DNA of 64,000 bases from the NCBI RefSeq assembly GCF_003148685.1, contig NZ_QGGR01000008.1:301110-365109 (forward strand). Reading direction: 5' to 3'. Origin of the DNA: Actinoplanes xinjiangensis (GTDB lineage Bacteria; Actinomycetota; Actinomycetes; Mycobacteriales; Micromonosporaceae). Made by a program: the position numbers and the translations under genes. Below the pieces are notes generated by a model. It worked only from the letters and a program-made list of their open reading frames with translations, was not told the DNA's origin and did no database searches. Position 1 is the stretch's first letter. Each line of letters starts with the position of its first letter. Below, in pieces: positions 16,173 to 24,931 of this stretch.

Positions 16173-18743
16173 GATGCCGATGTGTTCGAGGGGTGGCACG
16201 CGTACGAGCCGGGCGACCGGCAGGATCGTCGTCGCCATGGCCAGGACTGCCGTACCACCGAGGACGGCGACCAGGCCGAGCGGCGGCACGTAGGGCACGA
16301 GACTGCCGGTGAGCGCCCGCACCGCGCTGCTCAGGGTCAGCGCGGCGATCGCGCCGCCGAGAAGCACCGCGACACCCAGCAGGCCGGCCTGCTCCGCGTT
16401 AATCATGCGTTTGACCTGGCGGCGCGTCACCCCGGCCAGGCGCAGCACGGCGAATTCACGCCGCCGGGCGAGGGCGGCCATGACCATCGTGTTGGCGGCG
16501 GCGACCACGGTGTAGCCGACCATCACGGCGATCAGCAGCCGGTTGAGCCAGGCGCTGAGCGCGAGGTCCTTCGCGAGTCCGCCGGTCAGGGTCGCGGTGT
16601 CGACCAGGGCGCTGCCTGGGTGCGCGGCCACCACCTCCTGAAGGGCGGCGTCGGCGGCGGGCGAGGCACTGATCAGAATCTGGTCGTCGAGGTTGGTGGC
16701 GGTGTGCCCCACCACGGCGGACCGGGACAGAATCACGTCGCCGAACCCGAGCCCACGCTCGTAGATCGCGACGACCCTCACCTCGGCGGGCGTGCCGTCA
16801 CCCAACCGCAGCGCGACCTTCTCCCCCACCTCCCAGCCGAACGTGGACGCGTGCGTCTGCGAAACGGCGACGGTCCCGTCCCGGAGGTCGGCCAGGCTGC
16901 CGTCGGTCACCCCGAGGTCGAGCGTTTCGGCCAGCGCGGCGGGGTCCACGGCGCGGGCCCCGATCGACTCGCCGTCGCCCAGCAGGGACACGACGACGCT
17001 GGTGTTGCGGACGGGGGTCGCCGCGCGTACCCCCCGGATCGCACGAACCTCGGCCACCGCGGTGTCGGACAGGCCCGTGCCGGCGACCAGCGCCCGCGTG
17101 GCGAGCAGCCCGGACCGGCTCTGCGCGACCGCCTGCCGCTCCAGGTTGTCTTGAAGGAACCACACCGATCCGCCGAATCCGACCGCCAGCACCAGCGACG
17201 TCAGGACGGTGGCGGCGCCGCGGGCATTGGCGCGCAGGTTGGCGGCCGCCAGGTATCCGCTGGTTCCGAACATCACTGTCAGCAACGGTGCCAGCAGTCG
17301 TGCGGCCGTGGCGTTGATCCACGGTGCCAGCAGGGCGACCGCCAGGACGAACAGGTAGAGCATGCCGAGCGCGGCACCGAGCGCCGCCTGCCCACCCGCG
17401 GCGACCGCCGCGAACGCCGAGGAACCCGCGGCGATCAGTGCGACGAGCCCACCGATCCATCGCGCGCGGCCGGCCGGCGCCGCTTCGGCCGCCGCCTCGC
17501 CGAGCGCCTCAGCCGGCTTGATGCCGCTGACCCGGCGCGCGGCGAGAAGCCCGGCGAGCACGGCAGACACCAGAATGATCATCACAGCGGTCGCCGCCGC
17601 GATCACGCCCGGTGACATCGGGAAGCCGGCGGGCAGGAAGCCCCGGCCGGTCAGTTCATCGGCCAGCCGATGCGCGGCTGCCAGGCCGGCGGGCACACCG
17701 ATCACCGAGGCGACCAGTCCGACAAGCGCCGCCTCCATCATGATCATGCGACGTACCTGTCCCGGCGTGGCCGCGACGGCGCGAACCAGGGCCAGGTCAC
17801 GACGCCGGTGCCGCACGCTGAGGCCGACGGTCGCCGCGACCACGAAGACGATGAGCAGAACCACATAGCCGCCGAACGACGCCCCGACCTGGACCAGCAG
17901 CCCGGCGGCAGCCTCGTCCGCCGACCGTTCCGCGCGCCCGCTGTCAGCTCGGCTCAGCACCCGGGCGTCTCCGGCGGCCTGTGCGATCTGGTCACCGACC
18001 CGGTCGAGGTCGACGCCGGGGGCGGTGATCACGCCGATGGCGCTGACGGCCCCACGATGCGGCGCGAGATCCGCGGCGTGAGCGTCGCTGAAGAACACCG
18101 CGGCACTCCCGGCACCCCGCGCCAGACCACTGATCCGGTACGTCCGCAGCGCTCCCCCGACGAGCAGTCGCACCTGCTCACCCACCCGTGCCGGCCCGGC
18201 GTCCTGCTCCGACGTCCGTCCGCCCGCCGGTTCCGCACCCAGGACGACTTCGTCGTGCAGGTTCGCATCCAGGACGACCCCGTCGTGCAGGTTCGCACCC
18301 AGGACGACTTCGTCGGCGTGGCTCGGCGCCCGGCCGTCGGTCAGCTCATACGGGGTTAGCACGGCACTGGCCCAGCCACGGCCGGCCAGCGCCATTCCGG
18401 TGGTGGTGTGCACCGGGATGCCGTCGTCGACCGCGACCGTCGTGACGCCCTCGACGGCCCGGATCCGTTCGGCCAGGTCGGCGGGCACGGTGCCGCCCTC
18501 GGGCAGCGCGACCGTGCTCCGGGTGATCTCGCCGTCGAACTGCCTGCTGGTGAACGTGGTGTCGGGCCGCGCCACGACGAGATCGGCGGCCGCATAGCGA
18601 ACCGGCTCGGGGTGATACCTCAGGCCGGACTCGACGAGCACCCCCATCGCGGTGAGGATCAGAGCGCCCAGGGCCAGGGCCAGCAGGGTGGCGACGGACG
18701 ACCCGGGGCGGTGGCGCAGCATGCGCATGGCCAGCGAGATCAT
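16164..18743 (-). CDS. FtsX-like ABC transporter permease (MacB-type)
   Basis: The 859-residue membrane protein has the two-module FtsX layout. A first helix (about residues 13-36) is followed by a large extracellular domain (to about 290), three helices, then a second module with its own extracellular domain (about residues 545-700) and three helices at the C-terminus. Such permeases couple ATP hydrolysis to extrusion of peptides or lipids rather than import. The stop is tied to the ATPase gene by context: its ATG overlaps the ATPase stop by 4 bp (ATGA). A 30-bp in-frame repeat sits in the first extracellular domain. Confidence 0.9.
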   Translation of the reverse strand: MISLAMRMLRHRPGSSVATLLALALGALILTAMGVLVESGLRYHPEPVRYAAADLVVARPDTTFTSRQFDGEITRSTVALPEGGTVPADLAERIRAVEGVTTVAVDDGIPVHTTTGMALAGRGWASAVLTPYELTDGRAPSHADEVVLGANLHDGVVLDANLHDEVVLGAEPAGGRTSEQDAGPARVGEQVRLLVGGALRTYRISGLARGAGSAAVFFSDAHAADLAPHRGAVSAIGVITAPGVDLDRVGDQIAQAAGDARVLSRADSGRAERSADEAAAGLLVQVGASFGGYVVLLIVFVVAATVGLSVRHRRRDLALVRAVAATPGQVRRMIMMEAALVGLVASVIGVPAGLAAAHRLADELTGRGFLPAGFPMSPGVIAAATAVMIILVSAVLAGLLAARRVSGIKPAEALGEAAAEAAPAGRARWIGGLVALIAAGSSAFAAVAAGGQAALGAALGMLYLFVLAVALLAPWINATAARLLAPLLTVMFGTSGYLAAANLRANARGAATVLTSLVLAVGFGGSVWFLQDNLERQAVAQSRSGLLATRALVAGTGLSDTAVAEVRAIRGVRAATPVRNTSVVVSLLGDGESIGARAVDPAALAETLDLGVTDGSLADLRDGTVAVSQTHASTFGWEVGEKVALRLGDGTPAEVRVVAIYERGLGFGDVILSRSAVVGHTATNLDDQILISASPAADAALQEVVAAHPGSALVDTATLTGGLAKDLALSAWLNRLLIAVMVGYTVVAAANTMVMAALARRREFAVLRLAGVTRRQVKRMINAEQAGLLGVAVLLGGAIAALTLSSAVRALTGSLVPYVPPLGLVAVLGGTAVLAMATTILPVARLVRVPPLEHIGIRE
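18232..18320 (-). repeat. 30-bp in-frame tandem repeat, three units
   Basis: Three 30-bp units, each containing ACCCAGGACGAC or a close variant, encode EVVLGANLHD, GVVLDANLHD and EVVLGAEPAG in the first extracellular domain of the permease. The reading frame is preserved. Confidence 0.85.
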
Positions 18744-19495
18744 CGGGTCACCACCCGGCTGCGGCCGAGAGCGGCCAGGTGCTCGGCGATCCGGTCGGCG
18801 CCGGGCTGCGGCATGTCGTGCACGATCCGCCCGTCGGCCAGCACCATGACCCGGTCCGCGTAGGAGGCCGCCACCGGGTCGTGCGTGACCATGACGACGG
18901 TCTGGCTGTGCTCGTCGACGATCCCGCGCAGCAGGAGAAGGACCTCGGCTGCCGTGTTCGTGTCGAGCGCGCCGGTCGGCTCGTCACAGAAGATCACCTC
19001 GGGCCGGGAGACGAGGGCACGGGCGATCGCGACCCGCTGCTGCTGGCCGCCGGAGAGGGCGGACGGCCGGTGCCGCAACCGCTGCGCCAGGCCGGTCCGC
19101 TCGACGATCTCCGCGATCCACGCCGGGTCGGGCCGGACGCCGGACAGGCGCAGCGGCAGCAGGATGTTCTCCTCGACGGTGAGTGCGCCGATCAGGTTGA
19201 ACGCCTGGAAGACGAACCCGACCCGGCCACGGCGCAGCTCGGTCAGCCTGGTCTCGGAAAGCCGTGACAGCTCGGTCGCGCCGATCCACACGCTGCCGTC
19301 GGTGGGCCGGTCCAGGCCCGCCGCCACCTGTAGCAGCGTGCTCTTTCCGGACCCGGACGGTCCCATGATCGCGGTGAACGTGCCGCGATGGAACGTCGCG
19401 TCGACACGGGTGAGAGCGTGTACTGGCTCCCCGTCGGCCTGATATGTGCGGGTGAGCCCGGTGACGCGCACTGCGGGCTCGGTGTGGACGGACAT
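18740..19495 (-). CDS. ABC transporter ATP-binding protein (MacB/LolD type)
   Basis: The 251-residue ATPase shows Walker A GPSGSGKST (about residues 45-53), the Q loop in VFQAFNLIG, the signature LSGGQQQR, and Walker B VIFCDEPTGALD followed by the H-loop VTHDP. The TGALD version of Walker B is typical of the MacB/LolD export family, which fits its FtsX-type permease partner. ATG 19495 is chosen because GGAGAGG precedes it by about 8 bases. The response regulator and kinase genes lie upstream on the same strand, separated by 100 bp that may contain a separate promoter. Substrate is unknown; antimicrobial peptide export is common for such loci. Confidence 0.93.
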   Translation of the reverse strand: MSVHTEPAVRVTGLTRTYQADGEPVHALTRVDATFHRGTFTAIMGPSGSGKSTLLQVAAGLDRPTDGSVWIGATELSRLSETRLTELRRGRVGFVFQAFNLIGALTVEENILLPLRLSGVRPDPAWIAEIVERTGLAQRLRHRPSALSGGQQQRVAIARALVSRPEVIFCDEPTGALDTNTAAEVLLLLRGIVDEHSQTVVMVTHDPVAASYADRVMVLADGRIVHDMPQPGADRIAEHLAALGRSRVVTR

Positions 19496-19595
19496 TCGCT
19501 GGCCTCTCCGTGTGCTTTGCTGTTCGCGGAGAAGTCTGTTGTCTGCGGCAGCCACGGAGAATGAAGCGGCCTGCCCAACCCTGGTACAGCAGGCA

Positions 19596-20240
19596 CTACT
19601 TCTCGAGGTAACGCAGCACGGCGGTCACCCTCCGATCGGCACTGTCGTCGGGGGCGAGCCCGAGTTTGGCGAAGATGCTGCGGATGTGCTTGTGGACGGC
19701 ACCGTCGGTGACGAAGAGGCGTTCGGCGATCGCCGAGTTGCCGAGACCCTCGGCCATCAGGGCGAGCACCTCCCGTTCCCGGGCACTGAGGGATCCGAGC
19801 GTGTCGCCGGGCCGGGATCGGGCCAGCAGTTGGCCGACCACCTCCGGGTCGACGGCGGTCCCTCCACCGGCCACCCGGTGCAGGGCGCTGAGGAACTCCT
19901 CGACCCGGCCGACCCGCTCCTTGAGCAGGTAGCCGAGGCCGGCGGAGCCGTTCGCCAGCAGGTCGGTGGCGAAGGCCTGCTCCACGTACGCCGAGAGCAC
20001 CAGCACGGCCAGACCGGGCTGCCGGCGACGGGCCTCGACCGCGGCGACGATGCCCTCGTCGGTGTGTGTCGGCGGCATCCGGACGTCGACGATCGCGACA
20101 TCTGGCCGGTGCTCGTCGACGGCGGCCAGGAACGGACCCGGGGAGTCGGTGGTGGCGATGACGTCCAGGCCCTCGGCGCGCAACAGCAGGGCCAGGCCCT
20201 CGCGCAGCAGGGCGTCGTCCTCGGCGATCACGATCCGCAC
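19596..20240 (-). CDS. LuxR/NarL-family response regulator
   Basis: The 214-residue regulator has a receiver domain (residues 1-120) with acidic pocket EDD at residues 7-9, phospho-acceptor aspartate in AIVDVRMPP (about residue 52) and the conserved lysine in YLLKERV. The LuxR-type helix-turn-helix spans about residues 150-205 (SAREREVLALMAEGLGNSAIAERLFVTDGAVHKHI). It overlaps the 3' end of the kinase gene by 13 bp, so the pair is translationally coupled, and probably controls the ABC exporter encoded next. Confidence 0.95.
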   Translation of the reverse strand: MRIVIAEDDALLREGLALLLRAEGLDVIATTDSPGPFLAAVDEHRPDVAIVDVRMPPTHTDEGIVAAVEARRRQPGLAVLVLSAYVEQAFATDLLANGSAGLGYLLKERVGRVEEFLSALHRVAGGGTAVDPEVVGQLLARSRPGDTLGSLSAREREVLALMAEGLGNSAIAERLFVTDGAVHKHIRSIFAKLGLAPDDSADRRVTAVLRYLEK

Positions 20241-21457
20241 GGCAACTGCACCTCCAATATCGTCGGCCCGCCGGGCGGGCTGGAGATCAGAAAGCGGCCA
20301 TCGTAGGCCTCGACCCGCCGTCGGATTCCGGCCAGCCCCGATCCGCCGCCCTCGTCGGCGCCGCCGGTCCCGTCGTCGGTGACCCGCAGACGCAGCCGGT
20401 CACCCTCGCGACGCAGGGTGACTCCGACCGCGGTCGCGCCGCTGTGCTTGACCACGTTGGTCAGGGCCTCGGCGACCACGAAGTAGGCGGTCGCCTCGAC
20501 GGAGACGGCGCACCGGCCCGGCACGTCGACATCGATCTCGCACGGCACGGCGCAGGTGCCGGCCAGACCGGCCAGCGCCCCGGTCAGGCCACGATCGTCG
20601 AGCACCGGCGGCAGGATGCCGCGCACGACCGTCCGTAGCTCGGCGAGCGCCTGCTCGGTGGCCTCCTGCGCACGGTCGAGGATGTCGGCGACCGCATCCG
20701 GGTTGCGGGTCTGCGCGCGGCGGGCGGCCCCGATCAGCACGTTGAGAGCGACCAGCCGGTTCTGGGTGCCGTCGTGCAGGGAACGCTCGATGCGGCGCAG
20801 CTCGACAGCGTGCGCGTCGAGAGCCGCCGCGCGTGTCATGGTCAGCTCGGCCACCCGCCGGGACAGGTCGACGTCACCCCGGGGTGGGAGCAGCCGGCGG
20901 CCGGGAAGGGCCTGGAGCCGGGCGATCCCGGGGCCGAGGAGCACGGCGACGACGGCGAATCCGACGCCGACCAGGGCGACGCCCAGCGCGTCGGCGAGCC
21001 CGTCGACCCGCCACCAGACCATCCCGGGTGCGCCCAGCTCAGGGTCGATCGCCCAGAACCACAGCGGAAAGGTGCCGTCCTCGACCGCGTAGACCGGCAG
21101 ACTGATGCCGATGGCGCCGAGCAGGAATCCGGCCGTGCCGTGCCAGGCCAGCCAGCCCAGCTCACGGCGGACTCCGGGGTCGCGCCACGCCTCGCGGACA
21201 CCATCGGGCAGTGGTGGTGGACCGATCAGCGCGGGGCCCCAGCGGGTCAGCCGGGCGCGCTCACGGTCGGCGACCGCTCGGGCGACCCGGAACACCGTGG
21301 GAATCAGCAACAGGCCGATGCCGACCAGGCAGAACGCCGCCACGACGGCCGCCCAGATCAGAGCGCCGAGGGCGAGCAGCGCGGTGCCGAGGCCGCCGAC
21401 GATGCGTTCCAGAGCATCGACGGCGGCGCGGAGCCTGCGCCAGTTCTCCTGTGACAT
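20228..21457 (-). CDS. Sensor histidine kinase of the HisKA_3 (DesK/NarX) type
   Basis: A 409-residue membrane kinase. About four to five helices lie in the first 210 residues with little extracytoplasmic sequence. The dimerisation helix carries the phospho-acceptor histidine in IERSLHDGTQNRL, and the ATPase domain has EALTNVVKHSGA and DDGTGGADEGGGSGLAGIRRRVEAYDG. A small periplasmic sensor region suggests sensing within the membrane or through the adjacent ABC transporter, as in peptide-detox modules; this is inference. It is the first gene of the kinase-regulator-ABC set and is divergent from a small membrane-protein gene. Confidence 0.93.
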   Translation of the reverse strand: MSQENWRRLRAAVDALERIVGGLGTALLALGALIWAAVVAAFCLVGIGLLLIPTVFRVARAVADRERARLTRWGPALIGPPPLPDGVREAWRDPGVRRELGWLAWHGTAGFLLGAIGISLPVYAVEDGTFPLWFWAIDPELGAPGMVWWRVDGLADALGVALVGVGFAVVAVLLGPGIARLQALPGRRLLPPRGDVDLSRRVAELTMTRAAALDAHAVELRRIERSLHDGTQNRLVALNVLIGAARRAQTRNPDAVADILDRAQEATEQALAELRTVVRGILPPVLDDRGLTGALAGLAGTCAVPCEIDVDVPGRCAVSVEATAYFVVAEALTNVVKHSGATAVGVTLRREGDRLRLRVTDDGTGGADEGGGSGLAGIRRRVEAYDGRFLISSPPGGPTILEVQLPCGS

Positions 21458-21568
21458 GCGACGAACGATAGGCCGCCGGCCGGCGCGCGACAGTAGCGCA
21501 GGCTATACCTCCAAGAGTCGCCCTGGCGGGATGGCTGCGGCCCACCGCCGGCTCATAACGTGACCGGC

Positions 21569-21745
21569 ATGGAAGAGACACGCACCTGGCTACGGCCGAC
21601 GCTCTGGGCGCTGCTGATCGTGAGCCTCGCCGCCAACGGCATCACGTCCAGCCTCGGCGTCAACCTGTTCATCGCCGCCGGTTTCGGTCTGGCCGCGCTC
21701 GCGTGCGCCGCGGTCCTGGCCGTGCAGCACTACCGATCCCGCTGA
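21569..21745 (+). CDS. Small two-helix membrane protein of unknown function
   Basis: A 58-residue protein with helices at about residues 9-28 and 31-51 (LWALLIVSLAANGITSSLGVNLFIAAGFGLAALACAAVLAVQ), ending in HYRSR. It is transcribed away from the histidine kinase, with about 110 bp between the starts. ATG 21569 is preferred; GTG 21560 is possible. The tight arrangement next to a sensor kinase raises the possibility of a regulatory partner, but no family is recognised. Confidence 0.6.
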   Translation: MEETRTWLRPTLWALLIVSLAANGITSSLGVNLFIAAGFGLAALACAAVLAVQHYRSR

Positions 21746-21763
21746 CCTGTTCGGCGGCCCCGG

Positions 21764-21785
21764 CCACCGGTTCGCCCGCCGGTGG
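21764..21785 (+). terminator. Hairpin after the small membrane-protein gene
   Basis: Arms CCACCGG / CCGGTGG enclose an 8-base loop, 19 bp after the stop codon. Stem of 7 bp, no T tract. Confidence 0.5.
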
Positions 21786-21860
21786 AAGACGTGGGCGGCC
21801 GCGATCCCCGGAAGACCGAGAACGAGGAGGGCGATATGTGTAAAGCGTTGCGGCGGTCCG

Positions 21861-21990
21861 CGCGGCCCGCTTCAAACGGGGAGTCGCCCACCGGCCCGGG
21901 CCGCCGTCAGCCAGGTGAGGAACTCGCGCGGCCCGCCTCAGACCGGGAGTCGCCCACCCGCCCGGGCCGCCGTCAGCCAGGTGAGGAATT
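21861..21990. repeat. 66-bp tandem duplication spanning the stop codon of the GGDEF-EAL gene
   Basis: Copies starting CGCGGCCCGC at 21861 and 21927 (period 66) agree at about nine positions in ten. The right copy contains the last codons and the stop (21938-21940) of the cyclic-di-GMP protein. The left copy contains the same stop again, at 21872-21874, downstream. Part of the 3' end of the gene has therefore been duplicated in tandem. Confidence 0.88.
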
Positions 21991-24850
21991 CGACGGGTGG
22001 GATCGGCTTCGAGATCAGATATCCCTGGATGGCGTGGCAGCCGTGACGGCGCAGGTAATCGAGTTCATCCTGCTCCTCGACGCCCTCGGCGACGACGGTG
22101 AGGTCCAGAGCACGGGCGAGTTGCAGCGCGGCGTCGGTGACGGCACGCCGGGTGCGGTCGGTGACGATGTGCCGCACGAAACTCTTGTCGATCTTGACCT
22201 CGTGGATCGGCAGGTGGGCGAGCCGTCCCAGCGACGAGTGACCGGTGCCGAAGTCGTCGATGGAGAGCTTCACGCCCAGGCCGTGCAGCGCGTCGAGGGT
22301 CCGCCGCGAGTTTGTCGGGTCGGCCATGATCGCGTTCTCGGTGATCTCCAGGGTCAAGGCCTCGGGGGGCATCCCGTGCCGGCGCAGAGCCTGCTCGATC
22401 TGGCCGGTCAGGGCCGAGTCGGTGAGCATGTCCGGCGACAGGTTCACCGCGACCGTGAGGGGGTGGCCGAGACCCCGCCAGGTCGCGCAGTCCGCGAGTG
22501 CGGTGTCGAGCACATGCCGGGTCAGCGGGCCGATCAGGCGGGCCTGCTCGGCGAGGGGGATGAACTCGTCGGGCGGCACCGGGCGGCCGTCGTGCTGCCA
22601 GCGCACCAGTGCCTCGGCACCGAGGACACGGCCGGTGGCCGGGTCGACCTTCGGCTGGTAGACGACGGTCAGCGTGCCGGCGTCGACGGCGACGCGCAGG
22701 CCGGCCATCAGGGCGAGGCGGCGAGCCGTGTCGTGGTCGTCCTCCGGACGGTAGACGCGGATACCGCAGCGGGAGTCCTTGGCGGCGTACATGGCGAGGT
22801 CGGCGCGGCGCAGCAGAAGGTCGGCGTCGGCGCCGTGCTCCGGGGCCACACAGACGCCGATGCTGACCTGCACGTCCAAGTCCAGGTCCCCGACGGGTGC
22901 CGGCATCTCGACGGTCCGGCGGACGTCCTCGGCGAGCGCGACGATCGCCTCCTGACTGGCGCCGTCCCGGATGATCAGCGCGAATTCGTCGCCGCCGAAG
23001 CGGGACACGGTGCCGTGCCGGCCGTACCGTTCCTCCAGCCGCCGGCCGATCTGGCGCAGCAGGTCGTCACCGGTGTCGTGGCCGAGGCCGTCGTTGACGT
23101 CCTTGAAGCGGTCCAGGTCGAGCAGCAGGACACCGACCGTCCCACCGTCGGCGACCGCGGCGTCGGTGGCCTCCTGCAGATCGGCGAGGTAACGCTGCCG
23201 GTTCGGCAGGTCGGTGAGGGGATCGTGCGCGGCGGTGTGCCGCAGCCGTTCGAGCAATCGCACCTCGGACAGCGCGCCACCGGCGTGCGACGCCATCGCC
23301 TGCAGCAGACGCAGGTGGTCGTCGGTGAAAGCGGGCGTGTCCGCCATGCACTCGGCGACGTAGAGCACGCCGGTCAGATCGCCGAGACGGACCGGTACGG
23401 CGATCGCATCGGGACGCAGCACCGGCGTGCCCGTGCGGGCAGGCTGCCACCACTCCTCGTCGCCGACCGCCTCCGAATCCGCACCGTCCGGGGCAGCGTC
23501 GTCAGCCGAGCCGCTGACATGCCCATTCACGCCGGGAGCGACGACATCGCGGTCGATGCCGGAACTGCCGGAGACCGGTCCGGCGCCGGACCCGGCGGAT
23601 ACGTGTTCGGCGACGCGAGCGTCGGAGACCGATTCGCCGCCCGCCCGAGGGCTTCGCAGAGCGGCGATGACGGGCTCGCCGTCAGCCCGGGGGTTTCCGG
23701 AAGCGGAGGTGACCGGCTCGCCGTCAGCCCGGAGGCTTCCGGGAGTGAAGGTGACGGGCTCATCCTCCGCCCGAGGGCTTCCGGAAGCGCAGGTGACCGG
23801 CTCGCCGTCAGCCCGAGGGCTTCCGGAAGCGGAGGTGACCGGCTCGTCGCCGGGTCGCCATACGCCAGGGGCAGTGGCGGTCGGTGTGCCGCCTGCGCTG
23901 CCCGCCCCGTGGCTGTCGAGGCGCTCGGTGACGGTGGCGAGATCGAACTGCTCGCGGCCGTGCAGACGGACGCGAACCAGACGACCGTCCTGCGGGACGA
24001 TCAGGGCGGCCTCCTCGGCGCGGACCACGTCGCGCGCCTGGCCCAGTACCGTGCGGGCCACCTCGCCGGCATCGGTCAGCCCGTCCAGCGAACTGGTGAA
24101 CCGGTAGAGGTCCTCGACCTGCTGGTGGGTGCGGGTCTGCTGGGCATACCGGTCGAAGACCCGGTAGGTGGCGAAGACGAGCACACCGAGCAGCAGCGCC
24201 GCCCAGATCTGCTGGCGGACCAGGAGCGCCGTCACCAGTGCGAGCGTGGTGGAGACCGCGACCAGCGGCATCTGCAGCAGCTCTTTGACGTCGGCGCTCA
24301 GCAGCCGCCGCCATTCCTGGCTGTCGTCGTGCAACGCGATGACCGCGCTGATCAACACGATCGACACCAGGTCGGCGACGAACGTGGCGGCGAACGCGGC
24401 CGCCCAGCCCCTCGGCCCGTACGGGTCGGCGGCACCGCCGAGCGCGTAGAAGACCACCGCGGCCATGGTGGCCTGCGTGAGGTACAGAGCCGTGTTGAAG
24501 ACGAGCTTGCTGCCCCGCTGGCTTCGCAGCACGATCAGCCCGGCGAGCGCGCCGACGAGCCGGACCAGCACCAACAGCACGGGATGGATCATGAGCAGGC
24601 CGAGGACCAGCGGGATCTCACTCAGGCTCATCGTGTGCGCGCCCCGGCGGACCGGGAACTTGACGGTGAACCGCTCGGCCAAGGCGAAGAGCACCGCCAG
24701 GGTGCCGAGGAGCAGCAGCCCGGCGCCCTGCGGCGAGGGCGGCCCCAGGAGCCGCCACATCGCCGCCTGGACGACCACGACCACCAGTGTCAGCGCCGCC
24801 GAGAGGGCGAGGACACGTGCGCTGGGTGTGCGTACTCCCTCGCCTGCCAT
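21938..24850 (-). CDS. Membrane GAF-GGDEF-EAL cyclic-di-GMP turnover protein
   Basis: A 970-residue protein in this order: six or so transmembrane helices (residues 8-215), a GAF domain (from about 250), a diguanylate cyclase domain with intact RFGGDEF (about residue 625), and an EAL phosphodiesterase domain. The EAL domain has AEALVRW, NLSPDML, ENAIM, DDFGTGHSSLGRL and KIDKSFV, all consistent with catalytic residues. Both domains look active, so net synthesis or breakdown cannot be predicted. The GAF domain is split by about 150 low-complexity residues that hold a 42-bp repeat. ATG 24850 is preferred to one 54 bp upstream since the helices begin directly after it. The antisense frame is long and open but is a GC artefact. 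Confidence 0.92.
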   Translation of the reverse strand: MAGEGVRTPSARVLALSAALTLVVVVVQAAMWRLLGPPSPQGAGLLLLGTLAVLFALAERFTVKFPVRRGAHTMSLSEIPLVLGLLMIHPVLLVLVRLVGALAGLIVLRSQRGSKLVFNTALYLTQATMAAVVFYALGGAADPYGPRGWAAAFAATFVADLVSIVLISAVIALHDDSQEWRRLLSADVKELLQMPLVAVSTTLALVTALLVRQQIWAALLLGVLVFATYRVFDRYAQQTRTHQQVEDLYRFTSSLDGLTDAGEVARTVLGQARDVVRAEEAALIVPQDGRLVRVRLHGREQFDLATVTERLDSHGAGSAGGTPTATAPGVWRPGDEPVTSASGSPRADGEPVTCASGSPRAEDEPVTFTPGSLRADGEPVTSASGNPRADGEPVIAALRSPRAGGESVSDARVAEHVSAGSGAGPVSGSSGIDRDVVAPGVNGHVSGSADDAAPDGADSEAVGDEEWWQPARTGTPVLRPDAIAVPVRLGDLTGVLYVAECMADTPAFTDDHLRLLQAMASHAGGALSEVRLLERLRHTAAHDPLTDLPNRQRYLADLQEATDAAVADGGTVGVLLLDLDRFKDVNDGLGHDTGDDLLRQIGRRLEERYGRHGTVSRFGGDEFALIIRDGASQEAIVALAEDVRRTVEMPAPVGDLDLDVQVSIGVCVAPEHGADADLLLRRADLAMYAAKDSRCGIRVYRPEDDHDTARRLALMAGLRVAVDAGTLTVVYQPKVDPATGRVLGAEALVRWQHDGRPVPPDEFIPLAEQARLIGPLTRHVLDTALADCATWRGLGHPLTVAVNLSPDMLTDSALTGQIEQALRRHGMPPEALTLEITENAIMADPTNSRRTLDALHGLGVKLSIDDFGTGHSSLGRLAHLPIHEVKIDKSFVRHIVTDRTRRAVTDAALQLARALDLTVVAEGVEEQDELDYLRRHGCHAIQGYLISKPIPPVEFLTWLTAARAGGRLPV
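23641..23853 (-). repeat. 42-bp in-frame tandem repeat, about five units, inside the GAF domain
   Basis: Five 42-bp units encode 14-residue repeats of the type GEPVTSASGSPRAD. The DNA units share CGGAAGCGGAGGTGACCGG or close variants. The array is in frame and lies between the two halves of the GAF domain of the GGDEF-EAL protein. Confidence 0.93.
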
Positions 24851-24931
24851 GTCTCTCCCCTCCCGGCTGTTCGTCCTCCCTGTCGGCTGTGTTCCGCCAG
24901 GCATGAGCGAACGTGTGCGGCAGCGACCGGA

